64,000 nt of DNA from Haemophilus influenzae. GTDB taxonomy: Bacteria; Pseudomonadota; Gammaproteobacteria; Enterobacterales; Pasteurellaceae. Positions 30,915 to 42,187 of this stretch are shown here, one piece after another (position 1 is the stretch's first letter; each line of letters opens with the position of its first letter). Location: positions 1,909,362-1,973,361 of the forward strand of contig OV298644.1 of the NCBI GenBank assembly GCA_923172585.1, read 5' to 3'. The notes under the pieces are model-generated. The model made no database searches, had not been told where the DNA came from, and saw nothing but the letters and a program-made list of their open reading frames with translations. Made by a program: the position numbers and the translations under genes.

Positions 30915-31463
30915 ATGCCATTCGATAAACAAAATCTTATTTGGATTGATTTAGAAATGACCGGTTTAGATCCGGAAAAAGAACGTATTATTGAAATTGC
31001 GACTATTGTGACAGATAAAAATTTAAATATTTTGGCAGAGGGCCCAGTATTAGCGGTTCATCAGTCTGATGAATTACTCAATAAAATGAATGATTGGTGC
31101 CAAAAAACGCATAGTGAAAACGGCTTAATTGAACGCATAAAAGCCAGTAAACTTACCGAACGAGCAGCAGAATTACAAACCTTAGACTTTTTAAAAAAAT
31201 GGGTTCCAAAAGGTTCATCGCCAATTTGCGGTAACAGCATTGCCCAAGATAAACGCTTCTTAGTGAAATATATGCCAGATTTAGCCGATTATTTTCATTA
31301 TCGCCATTTAGACGTGAGCACATTAAAAGAACTTGCAGCACGTTGGAAACCTGAAATTTTAGAAAGCTTTAAAAAAGAGAATACGCATTTAGCGCTAGAT
31401 GACATTCGAGAATCCATTAAAGAGCTGGCTTATTATCGCGAACACTTCATAAAATTAGATTGA
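30915..31463 (+). CDS. orn: Oligoribonuclease
   Basis: 3'-5' exonuclease of the DEDDh class that degrades 2-5-mer RNAs and pGpG. From ATG 30915 the product has the usual 182 residues. Catalytic residues are seen in [19 protein letters not shown] (D and E), [11 protein letters not shown] (D) and [15 protein letters not shown] (H and D). An open frame begins seven codons upstream, but the ATG at 30915 gives the conserved N-terminus [12 protein letters not shown]. Essential in several relatives, and intact. Confidence 0.95.
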   Translation: MPFDKQNLIWIDLEMTGLDPEKERIIEIATIVTDKNLNILAEGPVLAVHQSDELLNKMNDWCQKTHSENGLIERIKASKLTERAAELQTLDFLKKWVPKGSSPICGNSIAQDKRFLVKYMPDLADYFHYRHLDVSTLKELAARWKPEILESFKKENTHLALDDIRESIKELAYYREHFIKLD

Positions 31464-31503
31464 CGAAAACTTCAACAAAAAATTTCATTTTATGAAATTG
31501 CCC

Positions 31504-31531
31504 TTGCAAGCCCTAAAAATATTTGTATAAT
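31504..31531 (+). promoter_or_regulatory. Sigma-70 promoter of the tRNA-Gly gene
   Basis: TTGCAA and a perfect TATAAT separated by 16 bases, with the -10 element 25 bases before the mature tRNA. The bases after the -10 (GCAAGCTC) are GC-richer than the surroundings, as in stringently controlled stable-RNA promoters. Confidence 0.75.
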
Positions 31532-31556
31532 GCAAGCTCATTCACTGATGTGAACT

Positions 31557-31632
<76 letters not shown>

Positions 31633-31640
31633 AATTTCAA

Positions 31641-31668
31641 TCCCTAGCCAAAAGGCTGGGGATTTTTT
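31641..31668 (+). terminator. Terminator of the tRNA-Gly gene
   Basis: TCCCTAGCC-AAAA-GGCTGGGGA is a nine-pair stem with one G-T pair, followed by six T's. It begins 9 bases after the tRNA. Confidence 0.88.
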
Positions 31669-31740
31669 CTATCTATAAAAATAGATCATCAAAATGTTAA
31701 AAAATGCGGTGAATTTTCTCAAAAAATAAAGGCTTGTGAT

Positions 31741-32832
31741 TTAATAACACAAGCATTTATTTTTATATGCTTTCTTCAATCGTTTGGCACGACGTTTCAT
31801 TCTTCTTACCCAACGGGTAATTCGCCATGCATGCGTAATTGAATAGACATAAAGGAAAAATAAAATGAAAAAGCCAACAAACATCGCCCACTCATTCACA
31901 TAATAAACTTCCCCTAAAATACCGATAGTTGCACAAACTGCAGAAACAAACGTAATCAATAAAAAGGCTTGTCTTGATGTTAAACCCGCTCTTACCATTA
32001 AATGATGAACATGTAAACGATCTGGACGGAATGGGCTTTTACCTTTACGTACACGGCTATAAATAATCGCAACCATATCAATCAAAGGAATCGCAATAAT
32101 CCAAAGTGCGGTTACTGGATTCATAGGATGCCCTTTTCCTTGCGTGCTTAATAACAAAATCCAAATAATGGTAAAGCCAATTAATGTACTCCCAGCATCC
32201 CCCATAAACACCTTATATTTTGGTCCAAATGGAATCCCTAGATTGAGCATCAAATAAGGTAAAATCGATACGATTAAAGCAAAACTCCAATGCGCCATAT
32301 CCATTTGCCCATCTCGATACATTAAAATACAAATCGCCGCAAAAGAAACACAAGAGAGTCCCCCAAGCAATCCATCAATACCATCAATCATATTAAAGGC
32401 ATTAATAATCGCAATAGTAGCAAAGACGGTAATAATCAAACCAATTGAACCGAGCGTTAATTGGAAAGGCCCTAAAATTTGACCAAGATGATCAAGATAA
32501 ATATTCCCAAGATCGATCATTAAAATCGCCAATATTGCTTGAATGCCTGCTCTTAAAAAAGGGCTAATATCAAAGCGATCATCTAAAATTCCAATCGCCA
32601 ATAAAACAAAAATACTGAACAAATAAAGATACGGTAATCGAAGCTGATCCCATTCCATCAAATAATAGCAAAGATTTCCAACAAAAAGCGATACGCCACC
32701 GATTAGTGGAATTGTGCCTTGATGACGTTTACGATAGTTTGGCTTATCAACTAATCCAATCCAATTGGCAAGTGGTCGCATCACAATCAATGTTAAAAAT
32801 GCACCAAGAAAAGTAACAAAAATACTCAGCAT
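31741..32832 (-). CDS. wecA: WecA, undecaprenyl-phosphate GlcNAc-1-phosphate transferase
   Basis: Inner-membrane enzyme that starts lipid-linked glycans by transferring GlcNAc-1-phosphate from UDP-GlcNAc to undecaprenyl phosphate. The 363-residue protein has about eleven helices. Hallmarks are RPNYRKRH-type YRKRHQGTIPLIGG near the start, AFNMIDGIDGL (catalytic aspartates), FMGDAGSTLIGF, and the HIHH-like cytoplasmic loop RPDRLHVHHLM. The Lys/Arg-rich tail is cytoplasmic. In H. influenzae this function could prime lsg-type or other LOS extensions. With the flippase gene lsgA broken, its product would need another export route. Confidence 0.93.
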   Translation of the reverse strand: MLSIFVTFLGAFLTLIVMRPLANWIGLVDKPNYRKRHQGTIPLIGGVSLFVGNLCYYLMEWDQLRLPYLYLFSIFVLLAIGILDDRFDISPFLRAGIQAILAILMIDLGNIYLDHLGQILGPFQLTLGSIGLIITVFATIAIINAFNMIDGIDGLLGGLSCVSFAAICILMYRDGQMDMAHWSFALIVSILPYLMLNLGIPFGPKYKVFMGDAGSTLIGFTIIWILLLSTQGKGHPMNPVTALWIIAIPLIDMVAIIYSRVRKGKSPFRPDRLHVHHLMVRAGLTSRQAFLLITFVSAVCATIGILGEVYYVNEWAMFVGFFILFFLYVYSITHAWRITRWVRRMKRRAKRLKKAYKNKCLCY

Positions 32833-32942
32833 AGTGTGACCCTAAAATTTTTTATAAATGATAACATAAGGCAAATTTACCTAGAAATATATTTTTATAC
32901 AAAGGACTATCCTTTATTTCGATACAGCACGTTACGTAATAT

Positions 32943-35498
32943 TTATCTTTGTTCAGAATCCAGAGCTTGCCCAAATCGTTTTTTCAAAGTAATAATGTCC
33001 TCGCCTTTTTCGCCTACGTTGGTAATTATCGGATTTAAGAACTTTAGATTTAACTCAGTAAATATCTGGCTCACTTGAGCTAGTAACTCTGCTTTATCCA
33101 ACGCAACCACTTCCATTTCAGCATGTTCTTTTTTGTTTTCCTGTAAAAAACGCACATCGCTTTGTACAGTAAAATGTTCAAGCTGGCGATTATGCACAAT
33201 AGAAAGTGCGGGTAATTTTTCACTTTGAAGAGCTACTGTTAGGGCTTGCTCTAGTTCTCGGCGACGATCAAATTCAACCAATTCTCCGTTAAGTTCTTTG
33301 ATTATAAAGCTATCAAAAACATAACCATCTTGTGTCGTAATAATCTATGCATCGTGGATACTGAATTTTTTTGCCCCAATGGTAATCACCACTTTATTAA
33401 ATAAGTGCGGTTGATCTTGGCAATAAATAAACACTTCCGTGCCACCAAGTGAAAAGCGATTACGAATTTTCACTAATAATGCCTCAACGAAATCCACCAG
33501 CAAACTTGTATGCCACGCGATTTGCTTTGGCGTATTACGAACAAAATAATCTTCTGGACAACGAGTCCATAATTTCTCAATAGAGATTGTTGCAATATCA
33601 GAATAATCCTGCGTTAAAATTTGTTGTGCAAGTTTTCGGTTTTCTGCCGATTTTTCTGAATAATCAAACAATTCTTTCATGCCTTGTGAAAATTGCTGTT
33701 CAGTAAATTCATATAAAGAGGCAAATAGCGAACGTTTCCAGCTATTCCATAAATTACCATTGGTTGCACAAATATCCGCCACCGTTAAACAGGTCAGATA
33801 ATCTAATCGAACTTGATTTTGCACGGCTTCCGCAAAATTCATAACCACTTCAGGATCATGAATATCACGGCGTTGCGCCGTAATTAACATTAGCAAATGG
33901 GATTTTACGAGCCAAGCAAGGGTATCAATTTCTCGACGATCTAAACCATGTAATTGTGCAAAGTCTGCAATATCCACAGCACCAAGTTCTGCGTGATCAC
34001 CTCCTCGCCCTTTTGCAATATCGTGGAACAACGTCGCAATATAAAGTAAAGTGCGGTCAGAAAGTTGGCTAAAAATTCGATGAGCAATGGGATGTTCTTG
34101 CGCACTTTCCTGTGACAGAAAACTTTCCAATTTCAACATCACGCGCAATGTATGCTCATCCACCGTATAAATATGGAACAAATCAAATTGCATTAAGCCC
34201 TCAATGGCTTGCCATTGCGGAAGATACGCAGTTAATACACCATATTGGTGCATCGGCATAAACGCACGTTTAATTGCATTAGGTTGATTAAACAAACGCA
34301 GAAATTTTTCTCGAGCTGCAGGAATTTCGCATAATTTTTGTGATAATTGATCTAAGGAAATTTGTAATTGACGCAAAGTATCAGAATGAATATTGGCATG
34401 TTCGTACTGCGTTAAATAAAAGAATAGATCTAAAATTCGCGCTGGTTTTTCTTGAAAAACAAAGCTATTACGCAAACATAAGCATTGGTTAATCAGTTGA
34501 AAATCATCGTCTAATTGGTCAATCACAGTAGCCTGATTTGATGAAAGCACATTTTCTCGATAATGCTGAATCAGCAAATTACTAATAAGCGAAATTCGGT
34601 GCAATGCTTGGAAAAAACATTTCATCATTTTTTCCACAGCTGGATTGCCTTCCCCTCGAAAGCCCAATAATTCACTAACTTTAATTTGGCGATCAAATAA
34701 CAGACGATTATCGTAACGTTTCAAAATCAAATGCAAAGCGAACCGCACTTTAAATAAAAATGCACGGCTTTCTTGTAGTTGCTGATATTCTTGAGGATAA
34801 ATAAAACCACTTTGTAAAATGGCCTCAAGGGTCAAAGCCCCAGAATGGCGCAACGCCACCCAATACAACAAATGCAAATCACGCAAGCCACCAGGGCTGT
34901 ACTTAATATCTGGCTCAAGGTTATAAGCCGTATTGTGATAACGCTGATAACGTTCTATTTGCTCTTGCACTTTGGCATTAAAAAAATCTTCTTTCGACCA
35001 AAAATCAGCACGTTTTAGCAATTCATTTAGCGCATCAAAGTGCGGTCGATTTCCAGTGAGAAATCTGGCTTCTAATAAATTGGTGGCAATCGTAATATCT
35101 TGTTTTCCTTCCGATTCGCATTGTGCTAAGGTTCGAACACTATTTCCCACCTCAAAACCACAATCCCATAAAAATTGGATAAATTGAGTAATCTTTTCTT
35201 CAATCTCAGGGCTTAGGGTTTGCTCGACTAAAATCAAAAAATCTAAATCCGACAAAGGAAACATCTCTCGCCGTCCATAACCGCCCACCGCAATTAAAGA
35301 AATCCCCTGTTGTTCACTTAACTCCATTTCCAGCCAAAGTTGAATCAATAAGGCATCATAAAAATCACAGCGATTTTCAATAAGCTCAAAAATGGAATAA
35401 CAAGAAAAATTCTCTAGCTCAAATTGCTTGAGATTTTCTCGTTCAATTTTGACCGCACTTGGCGTTAAAAGAGAAGATAGTGTCGGAGAAAACAGCAT
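32943..35498 (-). pseudogene. glnD: GlnD, PII uridylyltransferase, stop in the ACT region
   Basis: Bifunctional enzyme that uridylylates PII proteins and removes UMP according to glutamine level. The frame from 35498 holds the nucleotidyltransferase site ([22 protein letters not shown], about residues 68-90) and the HD domain ([19 protein letters not shown], with HTLR earlier). A TAG at 33345-33347 ends it after 717 codons, just past [10 protein letters not shown]. The frame continues (IITTQDGYVFDSFIIKEL, then 112 open codons) to 32943, completing both ACT domains. As written, both catalytic domains remain but the glutamine-sensing ACT domains are lost. A single CAG-to-TAG change would explain this, as would a base-call error. 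Confidence 0.87.
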
Positions 35499-35540
35499 AT
35501 GAATTGCCTTTTGTTAGATCGAAGTCGTTTTATTATAAAG

Positions 35541-35572
35541 AAAAACAAAAAGGGCGTATATCTACGCCCTTA
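35541..35572 (-). terminator. Terminator after map
   Basis: On the minus strand AAGGGCGTAGATATACGCCCTT forms an eight-pair stem (with a short AT loop), followed by TTTGTTTTT. It lies 20 bases after the map stop. Confidence 0.85.
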
Positions 35573-35591
35573 TCTTATAATTTTATGCCAA

Positions 35592-36398
35592 TTACACATT
35601 CACCATAATCCGTGAAATTCGACCTTCTGCAATTTCTTCATCACGAATAGTCATCACTTCACAACCAGTTTCCGTGACAACAAGTTGATGTTCGTATTGT
35701 GCTGAATGGCTACGATCTTTGGTTTTTACTGTCCAACCATCTCCCATTACGCGCACTTCTTTTTTGCCTGCGTTAATCATTGGCTCAATGGTAAACACCA
35801 TTCCGGGTTTTAAAATCACGCCGCCATCATCAGCATAATAATGCAATACTTGAGGTTCGCAGTGAAATTCCGTACCAACACCATGTCCGCAATATTCACG
35901 CACAACGCTGAAAGTCTGGCTTTCCGTATATTTTTGCACGGCTTTACCTATTTCATTTAAACGAATATCGGGTTTTACAGTGCGTATCCCAACATATAAT
36001 GCTTCTTGTGCCGCTTCCACTAATTTTTTACTACGAATATTTGTTTCTCCGCCCACGATATACATTTTTGAGTTATCGCCAAAATAACCGTCTTTAATCA
36101 CGGTAACATCAATATTCACAATATCGCCATTTTTTAACACTTTATCGTCACTTGGAATACCGTGACAAACGACTTCGTTAATGGAAATACAGGTCGCCTT
36201 TGGGAAACCGTGATAATTCAAACAAGCAGGGATAACCTTTTGTTCATTTACCATATATTCATGGCAAATGCGATCAAGTTCGCCTGTGGTTACGCCTGCT
36301 TTTACGTAAGGTTCAATCATCACAAGCACATCGGAAGCCAATTTGCATGCCTCACGTAACTTTACAATTTCTTTTTCAGTTCTAATTGGAATAGCCAT
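35592..36398 (-). CDS. map: Methionine aminopeptidase
   Basis: Type-I methionine aminopeptidase that trims N-terminal methionine from nascent proteins. The 268-residue protein shows the metal ligands in NIDVTVIKDGYFGDNS (two aspartates), CGHGVGTEFHCEP (histidine), FTIEPM (glutamate) and YEHQLVV (glutamate). VVCHGIPSD carries the substrate-pocket histidine. Essential, and intact. It is divergent from erpA across 135 bp. Confidence 0.96.
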   Translation of the reverse strand: MAIPIRTEKEIVKLREACKLASDVLVMIEPYVKAGVTTGELDRICHEYMVNEQKVIPACLNYHGFPKATCISINEVVCHGIPSDDKVLKNGDIVNIDVTVIKDGYFGDNSKMYIVGGETNIRSKKLVEAAQEALYVGIRTVKPDIRLNEIGKAVQKYTESQTFSVVREYCGHGVGTEFHCEPQVLHYYADDGGVILKPGMVFTIEPMINAGKKEVRVMGDGWTVKTKDRSHSAQYEHQLVVTETGCEVMTIRDEEIAEGRISRIMVNV

Positions 36399-36533
36399 TT
36401 TTATCTCACTTTTTTGAAAAAACTTTGCGAGATTATAGCACGATTTCTAGGAAAAAACTGGATTACACTTGAATGGAGTAAAGGGTTATTAGATAATGGC
36501 GGGATTGAAATTTTAGGAAAGTAGGAAATAGTT

Positions 36534-36878
36534 ATGGTAGATGATATGGCGGTGCCACTGACATTTACTGATGCAGCGGCAAATAAAGTAAAAAGTTTAA
36601 TCAGCGAAGAAGAAAATACTAATTTGAAATTACGCGTGTATATCACTGGGGGTGGTTGCAGCGGTTTCCAATATGGTTTTACCTTTGATGAAAAAGTCAA
36701 TGACGGCGATTTAACCATTGAAAAATCAGGGGTTCAACTTGTGATTGACCCGATGAGCTTACAGTATTTAATTGGTGGCACTGTCGATTACACAGAAGGT
36801 TTAGAGGGTTCACGTTTTACTGTAAATAATCCAAATGCTACCAGCACTTGTGGCTGTGGTTCATCCTTTAGTATCTAA
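36534..36878 (+). CDS. erpA: ErpA, A-type iron-sulfur cluster carrier
   Basis: Carrier that inserts Fe-S clusters into target enzymes, including the isoprenoid pathway in E. coli. The 114-residue protein holds the three conserved cysteines in [11 protein letters not shown] and in the C-terminal CGCGSSF. The ATG at 36534 has a ribosome site (AGGA, 7 bases). One base separates its stop from the next gene. Confidence 0.94.
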   Translation: MVDDMAVPLTFTDAAANKVKSLISEEENTNLKLRVYITGGGCSGFQYGFTFDEKVNDGDLTIEKSGVQLVIDPMSLQYLIGGTVDYTEGLEGSRFTVNNPNATSTCGCGSSFSI

Positions 36879-36879
36879 G

Positions 36880-37233
36880 ATGGATTTTCAATTTACACAT
36901 TATCAAGGCAATGTATCCGTAAAATGTTCAATGGAACACATTGCCCTTGCTAACTGGTTCAACACAGAAGTGCGGTCAAATTCAGACAAGATTTTAACCG
37001 CACTTTCTACTGCAAAATCACTTATTGAAAATCAAGAAAAAGTCTTAGTCGGTGCGGAATATACGTTATTTTTAAATGCTGATGAAGTAATGGTGCGCGC
37101 CAACAATCTCGCCATTGAATCAGATGAAATTTTAGAACAAGATTTCCATTATTATGATGAAGAAAGCCTTGCTTTTTGCGGTACGCAAGATTTTATTCAT
37201 TTTCTCCAATCTTATGTTGATTTTATTGCTTAA
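36880..37233 (+). CDS. UPF0231 (YacL-like) protein
   Basis: 117-residue protein of the UPF0231/YacL family of unknown function. It matches E. coli YacL in pattern: MDFQFTHYQGNVSVKCSMEHIALANWFNTEV at the start, EYTLFLNADEVMVRANNL in the middle and FHYYDEESLAFCGTQDFIHFLQSY at the end. The start is one base after erpA, and it is 6 bases before mrcB, so erpA-yacL-mrcB look co-transcribed. Two uptake signals in opposite orientation (36968-36976, 36997-37005) lie within codons 30-42, a region poorly conserved against YacL. Confidence 0.88.
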   Translation: MDFQFTHYQGNVSVKCSMEHIALANWFNTEVRSNSDKILTALSTAKSLIENQEKVLVGAEYTLFLNADEVMVRANNLAIESDEILEQDFHYYDEESLAFCGTQDFIHFLQSYVDFIA

Positions 37234-37239
37234 CTCACT

Positions 37240-39585
37240 ATGACTTCTCAACACTCCGCTAAAAAATCATCGAAAAACACGCCAAAAAATAACCGCACTT
37301 TTAAAGGTTTTTTACTTAAATTTAGCTTTACAGCACTTGTCTTAACGATTTTTTACGGCGGTTATCTCGATTGGCAAATTCGTTCTAAAATGGACGGTCA
37401 AATTTGGCATTTGCCTGCGGAAGTTTATAGTCGCTTAGAAAGTGTGAAAATTGCCGATAATCTCGCTTTTGATGAAGTCATTCAAATTTTATTAGATAAC
37501 GAATATCGCCAAACTACAATGGTTGCCGCCCCTGGCGATTTCAAATTAGAAGATGATAGCATTGTAGTGCTTCGCCGCGCTTTTCCTTTCCCCGATAAAG
37601 CAGAACCACAGCGAGTTTTGCGCTTGCGTTTTAGCAATAATAAGTTATCTCGCATTGAAGATTTAGTCACAGTCAAAACTGTTGATGAATTTCGTCTTGC
37701 ACCAAAGTTGATTGCGATGTTGCAATCAGACAACGAAGATCGCCTTGCTATTCCTTTACAAAATTATCCCCGTTTATTAATTGATACATTAATTTTAACG
37801 GAAGATCGCCGCTTTTATGAACATAATGGCATTAATCCAGTGGGGATTTTACGTGCATTAATTGCGAATATTCGTGCTGGTCAAACGGTACAGGGTGGCA
37901 GTACGCTCACTCAACAATTAGTCAAAAATTTATTTTTATCGCGCGAACGCACCATTACACGCAAAGCCAACGAAGCCTTGATGTCATTGGTTTTAGATTG
38001 GCGTTACGATAAAAACCGAATTCTCGAAACCTATCTCAATGAAATTTATCTCGGGCAAAATGGCGATACGCAAATTCACGGTTTTGAATTAGCCAGCCAA
38101 TTTTATTTTGGTCGTTCGATTCGTGAAATTAGCTTAGATCAAATTGCCCTTTTAGTGGGGATGGTCAAAGGCCCTTCACTTTATAATCCATGGCGTAATC
38201 CACAAAACGCGCTCGAACGTCGCAACATTGTTTTAAGGCTAATGCTTGAAAATAAAATGATCGGCGATGAACTTTATCAATTATTAAGTCAGCGACCTTT
38301 AGGTGTGCAAAAGAAAGGGCAAATCTCCCGTAAATACCCTGCGTTTATTCAAACTTTACAGGCGGATTTACGCCGCGAACTGGGCGAACACAAAATATCG
38401 AGCTTACTTGGCGCACGTATTTTTTCCACAATGGATTTAAAACAACAAGCTCAAGCAGAAAATGCAGTGGGCAATACCGTTTCGCAATTACAACTGAAAA
38501 TGAAAAATCCCCATTTAGAGGGAGCGATGATTATAACGGATTATCGCACAGGCGAAATTCGTGCAGTAGTTGGCGGTTTACAAACGCAATATGCAGGCTT
38601 TAATCGTGCATTAATGGCAAAACGTCAGATTGGTTCTTTAGTAAAACCTTCTATTTATTTGACCGCACTTTCTAACCCAGAACAGTTCCGTTTGAATACC
38701 CCAATTAATAACCAACCAATAACAATTAATGTCAAAGGTAGCCCGCCGTGGCAGCCACGCAACTATGACAAAAAATATAGTGATTCTGTAATGTTAATGG
38801 ATGCCTTAGCCCGTTCTTTAAATATTCCCACTGTAAATATTGGTATGAAAGTTGGCTTGAGCAAAGTTATTGACACGCAAAAAGCGATGGGCTGGGACAA
38901 CGTGGAAATTCCTAAAGTGCCTGCGATGTTGCTCGGTTCTTATACCATTTCGCCTTATGATGTCACAAAACTTTATCAAACCCTTGCCAATCAAGGTGGG
39001 AGAATTGCGCTTACAACCGTCGATAGTATTGCAGATCGTCAAGGTAACCTAATTTTTCAACACGATAAAAGTGCAAAACAAGTGGTGCCACAAGAAGCGG
39101 CATTCCAAACCTTATTTGCAATGCAACAAACTGTTGAACGTGGTACAGCTCGCAGTTTGCAAAAGGATTACGCTGATTTACATTTAGCAGGCAAAACAGG
39201 CACAACCAATGAATCACGCGATACGTGGTTTGTGGGAATTGACGGAAAAAATATCAGCACCGTCTGGCTTGGTCGCGATGATAATGGCGAAACAAAACTG
39301 ACTGGTGCTTCTGGCGCATTGCAAATTTATAAAGATTATTTAAACCGTACAAATATTGAAAAATTAACAATTACTCCCCCTACAACAGTGAAATGGGTGG
39401 GGATAAATCAATACGGTGACTGGGATTGTGAGAGTTATCGAACAATTCCTGTTTGGCTAAATAATGGTCAGAATTTCTGTGGCGAAACATCATCTCCCTC
39501 TCTCACGCCAACAACTGAAACAGAAACACCACCACAAGAAAGCCTGTGGGACGTATTGGATAATTCCAATCCACCCGCTCAATAA
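37240..39585 (+). CDS. mrcB: Penicillin-binding protein 1B
   Basis: Bifunctional peptidoglycan synthase in the inner membrane. The 781-residue protein has a basic cytoplasmic tail and one helix (about residues 23-43, LLKFSFTALVLTIFYGGYL). A UB2H-like region follows, then the GT51 transglycosylase with catalytic glutamate in LTEDRRFYEHNGINPVG and QGGSTLTQQLVKNLFLSRERT. The transpeptidase has SLVK (the SxxK serine), the ARSLNIPTVN SxN motif and the AGKTGTTNESRDTWFVG KTG motif. The proline-rich C-terminal tail is ordinary for the family. Intact. Confidence 0.96.
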   Translation: MTSQHSAKKSSKNTPKNNRTFKGFLLKFSFTALVLTIFYGGYLDWQIRSKMDGQIWHLPAEVYSRLESVKIADNLAFDEVIQILLDNEYRQTTMVAAPGDFKLEDDSIVVLRRAFPFPDKAEPQRVLRLRFSNNKLSRIEDLVTVKTVDEFRLAPKLIAMLQSDNEDRLAIPLQNYPRLLIDTLILTEDRRFYEHNGINPVGILRALIANIRAGQTVQGGSTLTQQLVKNLFLSRERTITRKANEALMSLVLDWRYDKNRILETYLNEIYLGQNGDTQIHGFELASQFYFGRSIREISLDQIALLVGMVKGPSLYNPWRNPQNALERRNIVLRLMLENKMIGDELYQLLSQRPLGVQKKGQISRKYPAFIQTLQADLRRELGEHKISSLLGARIFSTMDLKQQAQAENAVGNTVSQLQLKMKNPHLEGAMIITDYRTGEIRAVVGGLQTQYAGFNRALMAKRQIGSLVKPSIYLTALSNPEQFRLNTPINNQPITINVKGSPPWQPRNYDKKYSDSVMLMDALARSLNIPTVNIGMKVGLSKVIDTQKAMGWDNVEIPKVPAMLLGSYTISPYDVTKLYQTLANQGGRIALTTVDSIADRQGNLIFQHDKSAKQVVPQEAAFQTLFAMQQTVERGTARSLQKDYADLHLAGKTGTTNESRDTWFVGIDGKNISTVWLGRDDNGETKLTGASGALQIYKDYLNRTNIEKLTITPPTTVKWVGINQYGDWDCESYRTIPVWLNNGQNFCGETSSPSLTPTTETETPPQESLWDVLDNSNPPAQ

Positions 39586-39678
39586 TTAAGCCGTAGGATT
39601 TACTAAATTTCCAATAATAAACATTTTCCCCTATACTTCCCCTAACATTTCAGAGGATTTTTATTTCTTTTTAAAAAT

Positions 39679-39692
39679 AGCAAACGTTTGCT
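39679..39692. promoter_or_regulatory. PurR operator upstream of purC
   Basis: AGCAAACGTTTGCT is a perfect 14-bp palindrome matching the core of the PurR box (ACGCAAACGTTTGCGT). It lies 64 bp upstream of the purC ATG, fitting purine repression. An uptake signal lies between it and the gene. Confidence 0.88.
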
Positions 39693-39745
39693 TTATTTGA
39701 TTTAAAAGTGCGGTACAATACGCGCCAGTTTTTACTTTCATACAG

Positions 39746-40627
39746 GTGCAAAACGATGACACAACAACTCCCCATTTTAAGTCTAAAAAAATCTATTCAG
39801 GCAAAGTACGCGATCTCTATGAAATCGATGATAAACGCATGCTAATGGTTGCTTCTGACCGCTTATCTGCCTTTGATGTTATTTTAGATGATCCCATTCC
39901 ACGAAAAGGCGAAATCCTAACTCAAATTTCCAATTTTTGGTTTAATAAACTTGCTCACATTATGCCCAATCATTTCACTGGCGACAGCGTTTATGATGTG
40001 CTACCAAAAGAAGAAGCGGATTTAATCAGAGATCGCGCCGTCGTGTGTAAACGTTTGAATCCCATTAAAATTGAATCTATCGTACGTGGTTATTTAACTG
40101 GCAGTGGTTTAAAAGATTACAAACAAACTGGCACGATTTGCGGATTAAAATTGCCTGAAGGCTTGGTGGAAGCGAGTAAATTACCCGAAGCTATTTTCAC
40201 GCCATCAAGCAAAGAAGAAGTTGGCAACCACGATATAAATATTAGCTATGCAGAATGCGAAAAACTTATCGGGGCTGATTTAGCCGCACAAGTAAAAGAA
40301 AAAGCTATCGCACTTTATACCGTGGCTGCAGAATATGCACTCACTAAAGGGATTATTATTTGTGACACAAAATTTGAATTTGGTTTAGATGAAAATGGCA
40401 CGCTCACTTTAATGGACGAAGTATTAACGCCAGATTCTAGCCGTTTTTGGTCTGTGGATACTTACCAAGCAGGAACAAATCCCCCATCATTCGATAAACA
40501 ATTTGTGCGCGATTGGTTAGAAAATAGCGGCTGGAATAAACAAGCTCCCGCACCAAAAGTGCCAGAAAATATTATTCAGAAAACCGTTGATAAATATCAA
40601 GAAGCACTGGATTTATTAACAAAATGA
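39746..40627 (+). CDS. purC: PurC, SAICAR synthase, with a probable N-terminal frameshift
   Basis: Joins aspartate to CAIR in purine synthesis. The 293-codon frame has YSGKVRDLYEID near the start, RLSAFDVILDDPIPRKGEILTQIS, GYLTGSGLKDYKQTG and DTKFEFGL, all typical of the longer PurC type. The natural start is probably ATG 39756 (AGGTG ribosome site), reading MTQQLPILSLKK. That frame is lost at an A7 run (39785-39791), where eight A's would lead straight into IYSGKVRD. As written, a GTG at 39746 opens the productive frame and would give MQNDDTTTPHFKSKK instead of the native 12 residues. Whether this GTG is used is unknown, since the ribosome site overlaps it. Confidence 0.8.
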   Translation: MQNDDTTTPHFKSKKIYSGKVRDLYEIDDKRMLMVASDRLSAFDVILDDPIPRKGEILTQISNFWFNKLAHIMPNHFTGDSVYDVLPKEEADLIRDRAVVCKRLNPIKIESIVRGYLTGSGLKDYKQTGTICGLKLPEGLVEASKLPEAIFTPSSKEEVGNHDINISYAECEKLIGADLAAQVKEKAIALYTVAAEYALTKGIIICDTKFEFGLDENGTLTLMDEVLTPDSSRFWSVDTYQAGTNPPSFDKQFVRDWLENSGWNKQAPAPKVPENIIQKTVDKYQEALDLLTK

Positions 40628-40719
40628 AAATTAGGATTTTTTATGCACAAAGCTAAATAAAGATTTTTGCTTTTAATGCACAAAACACTAGACAAAGAGG
40701 AAAAGTGCGGTTATACTCT

Positions 40720-40758
40720 ATCGAATTTTTATTCACAAAAATCGATTATTTATTCAAT
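40720..40758. promoter_or_regulatory. Pair of ARG boxes upstream of argG
   Basis: Two 18-bp ARG-box-like palindromes. The first is centred on GAAT-TTTT-ATTC (40723-40734) and the second on GATT-ATTT-ATTC (40744-40755). Their centres are 21 bp apart, leaving 3 bp between boxes, which is the spacing known for hexameric ArgR operators. The second ends about 25 bp before the argG start. Confidence 0.72.
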
Positions 40759-40773
40759 TCTAATTATTAGTAA

Positions 40774-42117
<1,344 letters not shown>

Positions 42118-42187
42118 ATAATAAAATCTGCATTTCAATGACTGATATTTAACATCATGAAATGCAGATTCTTTCAAAAAATATTAG

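Noticed and set aside
36401-36718. A minus-strand frame of 105 codons over the start of erpA
   Set aside because: It overlaps erpA in antisense and shows no recognisable domain or ribosome site.
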